DNA of 64,000 bases from Breoghania sp037026715 (GTDB taxonomy: Bacteria; Pseudomonadota; Alphaproteobacteria; Rhizobiales; Stappiaceae). Within the stretch, counting starts at the first letter, position 1. Each line of letters begins with the position of its first letter. This document shows, piece by piece, positions 33,961 through 44,040 of the stretch. The notes beneath the pieces are model-generated. The model did not search any database, had not been told where the DNA came from, and worked only from the letters and a program-made list of their open reading frames with translations. Both the position numbers and the translations under genes were made by a program. The stretch is taken from the NCBI RefSeq assembly GCF_037026715.1, contig NZ_JBANCG010000003.1, forward strand, positions 186,001 to 250,000, given 5' to 3'.

Positions 33961-36624
33961 ATGGAACTCTTCTTCCTTCTCTTTCTCATCCTGATGATGG
34001 CTCTGACGCTCGGTTCCGGCTTTCCGGTGGCCTTCGCGCTGCCCGGTTCGGCCATCGTCACCATCGCGATCGCCGCCACCGCCGGCTGGCTGTTCGCCGG
34101 CAGCACGGATGCCTATTTCGCTCTTGGCGGGCCCTCGCAGTGGCTTTCGGCCGGCGTCACGAATTTCCGCGGCGTCTACTGGGAGGCGGAGCGCGACACG
34201 CTGATCGCCATTCCGCTCTTCGTCTTCATGGGCATCATGCTGCAGCGCTCCAAGATCGCGGAGGACCTGCTCGTCACCATGGCGACGCTGTTCGGCCCGG
34301 TGCCCGGTGGCCTGGGCATCTCCGTCGTCTTCGTCGGCGCGCTGCTGGCGGCCACCACCGGCATCGTCGGCGCCACTGTGGTGGCGATGGGCCTGATCTC
34401 GCTGCCGGCCATGCTGCGCTCCAACTATTCCGTGCCGCTCGCCACCGGAACCATCGCCGCATCGGGCACGCTCGGCCAGATCATCCCGCCCTCCATCGTT
34501 CTCATCATCCTGGCCGACCAGCTCGCGAGCGCGGTCGATCAGGCCGGTACGTTGCGCCAGCAGCTCTACAAGGCCTCGACCGGCGAGCTCTCCATGCCGT
34601 CCGATTTCGGCGTGGTCTCCACCTCGGCCGGCGAAATGTTCCTCGGCGCCTTCATTCCCGGTCTTCTGCTGGTCGGGCTCTACATGCTGTTCATCCTCGG
34701 CTTCGCCATTGCCAAGCCGCATCTGGCACCGTCGGTCCACACCGGCGAGAAGATCACCGGCGCTTTTCTGGCCAAGGTCGCGATGACGCTGATCCCGCCG
34801 CTGGCGCTGATCTTCCTGGTGCTGGGCTCGATCATCGCGGGCGTGGCCACCGTCAACCAGGCTGGCGCCATCGGGGCGGCCGGCGCCATGGTGATGGCCG
34901 GCTACCGGTTGCGCGACGGCGAGAAGGGAGCCTACCGGCCGGCGACGATCACGGTCATCGCGCTCATCGCCCTTGCCGTGGTGATCGGCTTCCATTCGGT
35001 CAACATTAAGAACATCCAGACCAGCGCCGACATGCTGGCGCTGGTGGTGGCCGGCATCGCGGTGTCGCTGCTGCTGATCTCGATCCTGTGGAGCGGCTGG
35101 CGCACCATCAAGTTCGAGGACACGCTCAAGGGCGTGATGATCGAGACGGCGAAGACGTCCTCGCTCGTCTTCATCATCCTGATCGGCGCAGCCATGCTGA
35201 CGGCGGCCTTCCGGGCGTTCGGCGGCGAGGAGCTGGTGCGCGAGTTCCTGCAAGGCCTGCCCGGCGGCTTCTGGATGCAGTTCTTCATCGTTATGATGGT
35301 GATCTTCCTCCTCGGCTTCTTCCTCGATTTCATCGAGATCGCCGTGGTCGTGGTTCCCATCGTGGCGCCGATCCTGCTCGCCGATCCCGGCGCCAACGTC
35401 ACCGCCGTGTGGCTGGGCGTGATGATCGGCCTCAACATCCAGACCTCGTTCCTCACCCCGCCCTTCGGCTTCGCGCTGTTCTATCTGCGCGGCGTCGCCC
35501 CGCCCACGGTGCGCACGATCTCCATCTACAAGGGCGTCGTCGCCTTCATCGGCTTGCAGATCCTGGCACTCGTTATCGTCGGCTTCTATCCGGCGCTGGT
35601 GAACTACCTGCCGAACCGCGTCTCGCTGATGTCGGAAACGGCGCCGCCGCCCAAGAACCCGCGCCTGCAATATTGCCTGGAGGAGTGGGACCGCGAGCAG
35701 TTCGCCGAAAACGGCGACCAGATCCGCGCGGCCATCGAGAAGGCGCGGGGGCTCGACCTTTCCGCCCTGCCGAAAGACCTCCGCGACGATCTTTCCGAGG
35801 CGATCGGCAAGGCCGGCGAGGCGATGCCGGCGATGGAGGCGATCGTCGCGGCCGAGAACGCGGTCGATCAGGCCGCCGTCGCCTACCGGCCGCTGCACGA
35901 CGAGGTGCGCGCGATCGAACGCGACATTCGCCGCCTCGACACGCGGATCGACGATCAGGAACTGATCGTGCGCCGATCCGGGCCTACCGGCATCTACTCC
36001 GAGGCCGCCGGCGAGCGGGCGGCCGCGAAGATAGAGACGCTGAAGGCCCAGCGGGCGGAGCTTCAGGCGCAAATTCCGGCCGAATGGAAGGAGAAGCATG
36101 CCGCCTTCTCCAAGATCCAGCGCGCGGAAAACGTCGCCCGGCTGACCTTCCGCCGCACGACCGATCAGGCCTACGAGCCCTTGCAGGAGGTGCTGAAGGT
36201 GCTGCGCGACGCGGATGCCTATGCCGCGCTCGCCGACGATCTCAAGACGCTGGAGCCGAAGCTCGACGAACTCGATCCGCAGGCCTACGTCGACTACGTG
36301 GAGGGGATCCGCTCGCGCGTCAGTGACGTGGAGGGGGCTTCGGACGTGCGCTCCGGCATCAACGACGTGCGCAAGGCGATGCGGTCGAAGACGCCTGACA
36401 AGGACGCTGCGCGGGCCGCGATCGCGAAGACGATGGCGACCTTCGAGGCCGGGCTTTCGTGGCGCGAGCAGGCGGTGAAGACGCTGCTGCCGGAGCTTGC
36501 CGCCTATGAGGCGGCGATCCGCGACACGATCGGCCTGCGCGCCCAGCCGCGCCTGCCGCGCGAACAGGCACTCTTCGTCGCCGCCTGCTCGTCGGGTCAC
36601 CGAGACGTGTCGCTGAGCTTCTGA
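33961..36624 (+). CDS. TRAP large permease with a 331-residue C-terminal extension
   Basis: An 887-aa protein. Residues 1 to about 555 are a full TRAP large permease (FLLFLILMMALTLGSGFPV, IAIPLFVFMGIMLQRSKIAEDL, ATTGIVGATVVAMGLISLP, GTLGQIIPPSIVLIILADQL, and the second half ending QTSFLTPPFGFALFYLRGV), with the usual extra mid-segment of this subgroup. After YLPNRVSLM the chain carries on for about 331 hydrophilic, helix-rich residues without membrane segments, rich in Glu, Asp, Arg and Ala in heptad-like spacing (for example EVRAIERDIRRLDTRIDDQE), which suggests a long coiled coil. Its role is unknown; it might tether or regulate the transporter. No stop or frameshift interrupts it. Confidence 0.9.
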   Translation: MELFFLLFLILMMALTLGSGFPVAFALPGSAIVTIAIAATAGWLFAGSTDAYFALGGPSQWLSAGVTNFRGVYWEAERDTLIAIPLFVFMGIMLQRSKIAEDLLVTMATLFGPVPGGLGISVVFVGALLAATTGIVGATVVAMGLISLPAMLRSNYSVPLATGTIAASGTLGQIIPPSIVLIILADQLASAVDQAGTLRQQLYKASTGELSMPSDFGVVSTSAGEMFLGAFIPGLLLVGLYMLFILGFAIAKPHLAPSVHTGEKITGAFLAKVAMTLIPPLALIFLVLGSIIAGVATVNQAGAIGAAGAMVMAGYRLRDGEKGAYRPATITVIALIALAVVIGFHSVNIKNIQTSADMLALVVAGIAVSLLLISILWSGWRTIKFEDTLKGVMIETAKTSSLVFIILIGAAMLTAAFRAFGGEELVREFLQGLPGGFWMQFFIVMMVIFLLGFFLDFIEIAVVVVPIVAPILLADPGANVTAVWLGVMIGLNIQTSFLTPPFGFALFYLRGVAPPTVRTISIYKGVVAFIGLQILALVIVGFYPALVNYLPNRVSLMSETAPPPKNPRLQYCLEEWDREQFAENGDQIRAAIEKARGLDLSALPKDLRDDLSEAIGKAGEAMPAMEAIVAAENAVDQAAVAYRPLHDEVRAIERDIRRLDTRIDDQELIVRRSGPTGIYSEAAGERAAAKIETLKAQRAELQAQIPAEWKEKHAAFSKIQRAENVARLTFRRTTDQAYEPLQEVLKVLRDADAYAALADDLKTLEPKLDELDPQAYVDYVEGIRSRVSDVEGASDVRSGINDVRKAMRSKTPDKDAARAAIAKTMATFEAGLSWREQAVKTLLPELAAYEAAIRDTIGLRAQPRLPREQALFVAACSSGHRDVSLSF

Positions 36625-36668
36625 TCAGGCGCGTCACCTGCGGGCCCTCGGCCCTGACCACACGAACG

Positions 36669-36707
36669 AAACCGGGATCCGTGCCGCGATGGAACGGATC
36701 CCGGTTT
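36669..36707 (+). terminator. Terminator after the extended DctM
   Basis: A perfect 14-bp stem (AAACCGGGATCCGT with ACGGATCCCGGTTT) around an 11-nt loop, 45 nt after the stop. This separates the second permease pair from the first. Confidence 0.8.
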
Positions 36708-36746
36708 CTGCGTTTCAGGAACGTTCGCGGCTGGACAGGAGCAAGT

Positions 36747-36790
36747 CGCCCGTCCTTCGAGACAACCGCTTCGCGGTCTCCTTGGTGTCT
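36747..36790. repeat. Single-arm remnant of repeat family C
   Basis: GTCCTTCGAGACAACCGCTT followed by CGCGGTCTCC is one arm of the family C element, without its inverted partner. Confidence 0.5.
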
Positions 36791-36866
36791 GGTCCGGGAG
36801 TGGTACTATAATACGAAAATTCTGCACTGGTAGGCGTCTGCCCACGTAGAGAACCACAGGCACCAT

Positions 36867-36971
36867 TGTCATCCCCGCGCAGGCGGGGATCCAGTAACCA
36901 CAAGATTTTCTTAGGGAATTGAACATCAGCCCTCACACGGGGCTGGATTCCCGCCTTCGCGGGAATGGCGG
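36867..36971. repeat. Inverted-arm repeat, family D, copy 1
   Basis: The left arm TGTCATCCCCGCGCAGGCGG and the right arm ending GATTCCCGCCTTCGCGGGAA each form a hairpin and face each other about 55 bp apart. A second copy lies at 50.7 kb. Confidence 0.75.
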
Positions 36972-37115
36972 TCAGAGGACGAAGCCCGAACCAGACATCC
37001 CCGGCCTCGCGGAAGCGCGCCGGCCGGCGCGTCAGCGCGGGCTTTCGCTGCGTGAACGTTTTCATTTCGCCCCGTCAATGCTATGCGAACGCGACGTTCA
37101 TACGGGATTCTTCCA

Positions 37116-37669
37116 ATGCTCACCGTCGCCGCCGCCATCGACCGCTTCAACTGCGCCATCGGGCGTGCCATTTCGTGGGCGATGCCGGCGATGGTGGTCA
37201 TCCAGGTCGCCGTCGTGCTGATGCGCTACGTCTTCGGGATCGGCTCGATCTGGATGCAGGAATCCATTGTTTACCTGCATGCCGCAACGTTCCTGCTGGC
37301 CGGCGCCTACACGCTCGCCGTCGATGCGCATGTGCGCGTCGACATTCTCTATCGCGAGGCGCGGCCGCGGGTGAGGGCGGCTGTCGACACGTTCGGCACG
37401 CTGTTCTTTCTCCTGCCGATGTGCGCCGTCATCCTGTGGGTCTCGAGCCCCTATGTCGCCCGCTCGTGGTCGATCCTTGAAGGCTCGCGCGAGACTTCCG
37501 GCATCCAGGGCATCTACCTTCTGAAGACGCTGATCCTCGTCTTCGCCGGGCTGATGGCGCTGCAAGGCGCAGGCATCGTGCTCAAGGGCCTCGCCGCGCT
37601 GGCCGGCCGGCCGGCCGCGCTTCGCCGCTTCACCCGCGAGGCGGGCGCCGACGGCGAGAGGGTCGCGTG

Positions 37670-37670
<1 letters not shown>
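37116..37670 (+). CDS. TRAP transporter small permease DctQ
   Basis: A 184-aa DctQ protein of normal length with four membrane helices (AISWAMPAMVVIQVAVVLMRYVF split across helix 1, then SIVYLHAATFLLAGAYTLAVDAHVRVDILY, FGTLFFLLPMCAVILWV and LLKTLILVFAGLMALQGAGI). The start at 37116 is preferred over the ATG at 37083 because the hydrophobic core begins soon after it. Its stop overlaps the next start (GTGATG), so it is translationally coupled to the large permease. Confidence 0.9.
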
Positions 37671-39252
<1,582 letters not shown>

Positions 39253-39265
<13 letters not shown>

Positions 39266-39294
39266 TGAGGGGGCATTTACGGGTAGTGAGGGGG
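39253..39294 (+). repeat. 21-bp perfect tandem duplication spanning the stop codon of dctM
   Basis: The 21-bp unit starting CATTTACGGGTAGTGAGG at 39253 is repeated exactly at 39274. It contains the last codons and TAG stop of the third DctM, so the second copy carries a spare stop just downstream. Confidence 0.95.
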
Positions 39295-39311
39295 CGCGAC
39301 GCAAGCGGCCA

Positions 39312-39433
39312 ATCCTTCGAGACGCGCTCTGTCGAGCGCTCCTCAGGATGACGTTGTGTCTCTTGATGTTTTCTTCAAGACCAACCCCACGATAACGTCA
39401 TCCTGAGGAGGCCGCAGGCCGTCTCGAAGGATG
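39312..39433. repeat. Inverted-arm repeat, family C, copy 2
   Basis: ATCCTTCGAGACGCGCTCTG on the left and the inverse GGCCGTCTCGAAGGAT on the right, with inner pairing arms TCATCCTGAGGAG / CTCCTCAGGATGA and a small central TCTTGA/TCAAGA dyad. The element can fold over its whole length. Confidence 0.85.
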
Positions 39434-39465
39434 GGCGACTTGCTCCCATCCCCTTGTGAATCGCC

Positions 39466-39645
39466 CTAGATCCCCCGCGCCCAGCACCCCACGGCCAGGA
39501 TGACGTAACCGATGGTCACCATCCACAAAGGCGCGATCGGCAGGATGAAGACCGTTGTCACCGCGTCGAGGAGACCGATGACGGCGAAAACCAGCGAAAC
39601 CAGAAAAATCGTCCGGCTCGGCGCGTGAATGTGAATACGTCTCAT
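39466..39645 (-). CDS. Small two-helix membrane protein, 59 aa
   Basis: A 60-codon ORF. The product opens MRRIHIHAPSRTIFLVSLVF and has two hydrophobic helices, about residues 13-34 (IFLVSLVFAVIGLLDAVTTV) and about 39-55 (APLWMVTIGYVILAVGC), joined by a short proline turn. AAGGGG lies 7 nt upstream of the ATG, codon use is typical of the genome, and the C terminus is basic. I do not recognise a named family, though small IHIHAPSRT-type membrane proteins seem familiar from rhizobial genomes. It is divergent from the indolepyruvate oxidoreductase and convergent with the TRAP genes. Confidence 0.7.
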   Translation of the reverse strand: MRRIHIHAPSRTIFLVSLVFAVIGLLDAVTTVFILPIAPLWMVTIGYVILAVGCWARGI

Positions 39646-40030
39646 GAATTGGCCCCTTGCTTGCTGTGCCGCGACGTTGCGGATTCAGCCCTTCCGCGCG
39701 CATGAAGACTTGCCGGCTTCTGCCGCGCTATCAGAAAACGCACCGTCCATCATTTGGTTCGATTGGCGCACACGCGGCCACAATTCCCGATAAACCGTTT
39801 GACGCGCCGCCGTTTCCTCGGCCAAGTTATCGACACCTACGGACGGACGGCCATTCCCCATGGCCCGGCCCGCCCCGCGGGAGCGAATGTGGCAATCTCC
39901 TTGTCCTTGCGGCAAGGAACGACCCTGACGGCGCTGCCTGTCCCCGAAGTCGCGGCCTTGACCGGCGACCTTGACTGGCGACACGGCGCACACGCCCCGC
40001 GACATGCTCGAAATCGAAATGGGAGACGAC
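39646..40030. other. Upstream region of the indolepyruvate oxidoreductase gene
   Basis: A 385-bp divergent gap. The frame of the oxidoreductase is open back to 39971, and GGGAG before 40031 marks the start. I see no structured RNA, operator dyad or repeat. Confidence 0.4.
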
Positions 40031-43000
40031 ATGAGCCTGAAGCCGGTGCGCCTCGACGACAAGTACGATCTCGGTGTCGACCGGGTCTTCGTTTCGGGAA
40101 CCCAGGCGCTCGTCCGGCTCACGCTGATGCAAAAGGCGCTGGACGAGGCGGCGGGGCTTGTGACCGGCGGCTACATCACCGGCTATCGCGGCTCGCCGCT
40201 CGGCGGGCTCGACCAGCAGTTCGCCCGCGCGAAGAAGGTTCTGGCGCCGCGCGACATCCATTTCCAGCCCGCCATCAACGAGGATCTGGCCGCCACCGCA
40301 CTTTGGGGCACGCAGCAGGTCGCCATGCGCGGGGAGGGTCGCGTTCAGGGCGTCTTCGGCATCTGGTACGGCAAGGGGCCGGGGGTGGACCGCTCCGGCG
40401 ATGCCTTCCGCCATGCCAATCTCGCGGGTACCAGCCCGCACGGCGGCGTGCTGGCGCTGATGGGCGACGATCACACCTGCGAAAGCTCCACCACCGCGCA
40501 CCAGTCGGAATACGCCTTCGTCGATGCGATGATCCCGATCCTCAATCCCGCCGGCGTGCAGGAGATGCTGGATTTCGGCCTGCACGGCTTTGCGCTGTCG
40601 CGTTTCGCCGGCGTGTGGGCCGGCATGAAATGCGTCAAGGACAACGTGGAATCGACCGCCTCCATCGATGCCTCGCTCGCCCGCTTCGCACCGCACCTGC
40701 CCGGTTTCGCGTTTCCCCAGGGCGGACCGCATATCCGGGTTTCCGATCCGCCGCTTGCCCAGGAAGAACGCCTGCACGAGGTGAAGCTGCCGGCAGCGCT
40801 TGCCTATCTGGCCGTAAACGGGCTCGACCGGATTGTCCATTCCGGCGGCCGCAGCCCCCGCATCGGCATCGTCTCCACGGGAAAGAGCTGGCTCGACGTT
40901 CTCCAGGCGCTCGACAGTCTCGGCCTCGACGAGGTCAAATGCGCCGATTTCGGCGTCCGGCTCTACAAGGTCGGCTGCTCCTGGCCGCTGGAGCCGCAAG
41001 GCATTCGCCGCTTTGCGGACGGGCTTGAGGAAATCGTCGTCGTTGAGGAAAAGCGCGGCCTGATCGAGAGCCAGATGCGCGAGATCCTCTATGGCCGCGC
41101 CCATGCGCCCGTCATCGTGGGAAAACGCGACGAGGCCGGCGACTGGCTCTTCCCCGCCAAGGCCGCGCTCGATGCCAACGACATCGCCGTCGCGCTCGGC
41201 GAACGGATCTCGAAATTCGCGCCGAACGAGGCGCTTGTCGGCCGCTCGCGCCGGCTGGCCGAGGCCCAGGCCGCGCTGAAACGCACCGAGGACGTCGCCG
41301 TCCGCACGCCCTATTTCTGCGCCGGTTGTCCGCACAATTCCTCCACCCACGTGCCGGAGGGTTCGCGCGCCTATGCCGGCATCGGCTGCCATTTCATGGC
41401 GCAATGGATGGACCGCAACACCGAAGGCTACACCCAGATGGGCGGCGAGGGCGTCAACTGGGTGGGCGAGGCGCCGTTTTCCACGCGCGGCCACGTCTTC
41501 CAGAACCTCGGCGACGGCACCTACAACCATTCCGGCTATCTGGCGATCCGCGCGGCGGCGGCGGCGAAGGTCAACGTCACCTACAAGATCCTCTACAACG
41601 ACGCGGTCGCCATGACCGGCGGCCAGCCGCACGATGGCGGGCTGACCGTGCCGCAGATCGCGGCGCAGGTGGCAGCGGAAGGGGCGAGGCGCATCGCCAT
41701 CGTCACCGACGAGCCCGGCAAATATCCCCCCTCCACCGGCTGGCCGATGGGCACCACGATCCATCACCGCGACGAGCTTCTGGACGTCGAGCGCGAGCTT
41801 TCGGATGTCGAGGGCCTGTCGCTGCTGATCTACGACCAGACATGTGCCGCCGAAAAGCGCCGCCGCCGCAAGCGCGGCACCTTTCCCGATCCCGACCGCC
41901 GCGTCGTCATCAACGAGCTCGTCTGCGAGGGCTGCGGCGATTGCGGGGTGAAGTCGAACTGCGTCGCCATCCAGCCGCTTGAAACCGAATTCGGCCGCAA
42001 GCGGCAGATCGACCAGTCGAGCTGCAACAAGGACTTTTCGTGCCTGAAGGGCTTCTGCCCGAGCTTCGTCACCGTGGAAGGGGCGGAGCTGCGCAAGAAG
42101 CCAGTGGGGCAGGAAGAGACGGGCGGGCCGGACGTTTCCGCGCTCAAGGCGCCGGACCTGCCGGAGCTTGACGGGGCCTATGGCATCCTCCTGACCGGCG
42201 TCGGCGGCACGGGTGTCGTCACGGTCGGTGCGGTGCTCGGCATGGCCGCGCATCTGGAAGGCAAGGGCATCGGCATCATCGACATGGCCGGCCTTGCGCA
42301 AAAGGGCGGGGCGGTGACAAGCCACATCCGCATCGCACCCGGTCCCGACGACATCCACTCCATCCGCGTCGGCGCCGGTGCGGCCGATCTCGTCATCGGC
42401 TGCGACATGGTGGTGGCGGGCTCGGCGAAGGTGCTGTCGGCGGCCGATCCGGCGCGTTCCACCATCGTCGTCAACACCCAGCTCACCTATCCCGGCGCGT
42501 TTACCCACGATGCCGATTTCACGCTGCCTTCGCGCCGCCTCGTGCAGGCGATCGGCGAGCGGGCCCGGCCGGGCCGCTCCGGTTTCGTGGACGCGACGCG
42601 GATTGCCACCGCGCTGATGGGCGATGCGATTGCCGCCAACATGTTCATGCTGGGCTATGCCTTCCAGATGGGGGCGGTGCCGCTTTCGGGCGAGGCCATC
42701 GAAGAGGCGATCGCGATGAACGGCGTGGCGGTCGCCATGAACCGCGACGCCTTCCGCTGGGGCCGGCTTGCGGCGGATGATCTTGCAAGCGTCGAGGCGC
42801 TCACCGCGCGTCCCGCCGAGGCTCGGGGGCATCGCCGGCTTTCGGAAAGCCTGGAGGAGATGATCAAGCGGCGCACGCGCTTCCTGGTCGACTATCAAGA
42901 TGCGGCCTATGCGCAAGGCTTCGCCGACCGTTTGGCGAAGCTGCGGCAGGCGGAGGCGCGTGTTGCGCCCGGCTCCACCGCGCTTGCCGAGACGGTTGCG

Positions 43001-43507
43001 CGCAACCTCTTCAAGGTGATGGCGATCAAGGACGAATACGAGGTCGCGCGGCTCTATACCGACGGCAGTTTCCAGCGCCAGATGGAGGCGCAATTCTCGA
43101 ACTGGAAGAAGCTCCGCTTCCATCTCGCTCCGCCGATTTTCGGCGGCGAGGACGCGAAGACCGGCGAGGCGGCAAAGCACACCTACGGGCCGTGGATGAT
43201 GCCGGTGCTGCGCGTGCTGGCGAAGCTTCGCCGCATCCGCGGCACCATGGTCGATCCGTTCGCGCGGCTTGCCGACCGCAGGCAGGAACGCGCGCTTCGC
43301 GACGACTACATGATGGTGATCGACGAGATCACCGGCGCGCTGGAGCCGGCCAACCATGGTGCCGCCATCGCGCTTGCCGCCTGGCCCGACACCATCCGCG
43401 GCTACGGCCACATTCGCCGCGAGGCGATCGAGGCGGCCCGGCCAAGGCGTGAGGCTCTGGTGCAGGCATTCCGGGCGAACGAGCCGGTGAGGGTGGCGGC
43501 GGAGTAG
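40031..43507 (+). CDS. Indolepyruvate:ferredoxin oxidoreductase, single-chain form
   Basis: A 1158-aa enzyme that oxidatively decarboxylates aryl-pyruvates (indole-, phenyl- or hydroxyphenyl-pyruvate) to arylacetyl-CoA and passes electrons to ferredoxin. Domains in order: an N-terminal pyrimidine/transketolase-like part (ITGYRGSPLGGLDQQ, GIWYGKGPGVDRSGDA), a TPP-binding part (YFCAGCPHNSST near residue 434, GGEGVNWVGEAPF, YNDAVAMTGGQ), an iron-sulfur segment (CEGCGDCGVKSNC near residue 633, and SCNKDFSCLKGFCPS), a gamma domain (GVGGTGVVTVGAVLGMAA near residue 722) and a C-terminal domain of unknown role. The start at 40031 follows GGGAG. In aerobes this form belongs to phenylalanine or tryptophan breakdown, consistent with the acyl-CoA ligases downstream. 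Confidence 0.93.
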   Translation: MSLKPVRLDDKYDLGVDRVFVSGTQALVRLTLMQKALDEAAGLVTGGYITGYRGSPLGGLDQQFARAKKVLAPRDIHFQPAINEDLAATALWGTQQVAMRGEGRVQGVFGIWYGKGPGVDRSGDAFRHANLAGTSPHGGVLALMGDDHTCESSTTAHQSEYAFVDAMIPILNPAGVQEMLDFGLHGFALSRFAGVWAGMKCVKDNVESTASIDASLARFAPHLPGFAFPQGGPHIRVSDPPLAQEERLHEVKLPAALAYLAVNGLDRIVHSGGRSPRIGIVSTGKSWLDVLQALDSLGLDEVKCADFGVRLYKVGCSWPLEPQGIRRFADGLEEIVVVEEKRGLIESQMREILYGRAHAPVIVGKRDEAGDWLFPAKAALDANDIAVALGERISKFAPNEALVGRSRRLAEAQAALKRTEDVAVRTPYFCAGCPHNSSTHVPEGSRAYAGIGCHFMAQWMDRNTEGYTQMGGEGVNWVGEAPFSTRGHVFQNLGDGTYNHSGYLAIRAAAAAKVNVTYKILYNDAVAMTGGQPHDGGLTVPQIAAQVAAEGARRIAIVTDEPGKYPPSTGWPMGTTIHHRDELLDVERELSDVEGLSLLIYDQTCAAEKRRRRKRGTFPDPDRRVVINELVCEGCGDCGVKSNCVAIQPLETEFGRKRQIDQSSCNKDFSCLKGFCPSFVTVEGAELRKKPVGQEETGGPDVSALKAPDLPELDGAYGILLTGVGGTGVVTVGAVLGMAAHLEGKGIGIIDMAGLAQKGGAVTSHIRIAPGPDDIHSIRVGAGAADLVIGCDMVVAGSAKVLSAADPARSTIVVNTQLTYPGAFTHDADFTLPSRRLVQAIGERARPGRSGFVDATRIATALMGDAIAANMFMLGYAFQMGAVPLSGEAIEEAIAMNGVAVAMNRDAFRWGRLAADDLASVEALTARPAEARGHRRLSESLEEMIKRRTRFLVDYQDAAYAQGFADRLAKLRQAEARVAPGSTALAETVARNLFKVMAIKDEYEVARLYTDGSFQRQMEAQFSNWKKLRFHLAPPIFGGEDAKTGEAAKHTYGPWMMPVLRVLAKLRRIRGTMVDPFARLADRRQERALRDDYMMVIDEITGALEPANHGAAIALAAWPDTIRGYGHIRREAIEAARPRREALVQAFRANEPVRVAAE

Positions 43508-43522
43508 GGAAGGGACGGGAAA

Positions 43523-43709
43523 CGGAGCGGCTTTGCCGCGCTTGTTGCGCTGGGTTCCGGATCGGCGCTCGGTTTCGCCTCGCTTGTCCGGAATGAGGAG
43601 CTTGGGGTTGGCTTGAAACCCGCCACACACGCCCTCATTCCGGGCGGTATGCAGCGAAGCTGCATGGCCAGACCCGGAATCCAGCGCGACAAGCGCGGCG
43701 AAGCCGCTT
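43523..43709. repeat. Long palindromic repeat, family A, copy 3 (inverted)
   Basis: Same outer arms as the copies at 6.7 and 13.8 kb, but the asymmetric interior is flipped: GGATCGGCGCTCGGTTTCGC comes first and the GCTGCATGGCCAGACCCGG block last. The insertion orientation is therefore reversed. Confidence 0.85.
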
Positions 43710-44040
43710 CAGCTTCCTTTTCCTTCTTTCCCCCGCGTGCCTCCGCCTCGCGCGGCCCCCGCGCTTTCCTCCCGCATTCGTATATCCGCACTATCGCCAG
43801 TATAGATAAAAGGTCAGTCATGCTTACCAAAGCACAGCGTGGTGCTGTGCCGCATCATAATGCCGCGTTGCAGCAATATACGCGATCATGCCCAAAGGGG
43901 ATGCATTCGCCTTAATTAACATCTATCTCCGTAAGAAGGGGTTGATATTCCGGATCATCTCCGATCTTATTCCCTCACAAACAAGACAAATAACCCGCAC
44001 ATAAAAATCACCTTCCGCGGGGAACAATGTGAGGAAACGC
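43710..44040. other. AT-rich control region before the ligase/liv operon
   Basis: A 331-bp gap, clearly more AT-rich than its surroundings from 43780. A perfect 7-bp dyad GCACAGC-GTGGT-GCTGTGC (43832-43850) is an operator candidate. GAGGAAA precedes the ligase start. A 32-codon ORF at 43820 is not convincing. Confidence 0.5.

Noticed and set aside
33829..36600. Minus-strand open frame of 923 codons opposite the extended DctM
   Set aside because: The translation is low-complexity and rich in Arg, His, Asp and Gly, without recognisable domains; it is a shadow of the plus-strand permease.
39827..43630. Long open frame of 1267 codons on the minus strand across the oxidoreductase gene
   Set aside because: It mirrors the codon structure of the plus-strand gene, as expected in GC-rich DNA, and shows no domain motifs; the plus strand carries clear TPP and iron-sulfur motifs.
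43820..43915. 32-codon ORF upstream of the acyl-CoA ligase
   Set aside because: It lacks a ribosome binding site and a recognisable pattern, and overlaps a likely operator dyad.
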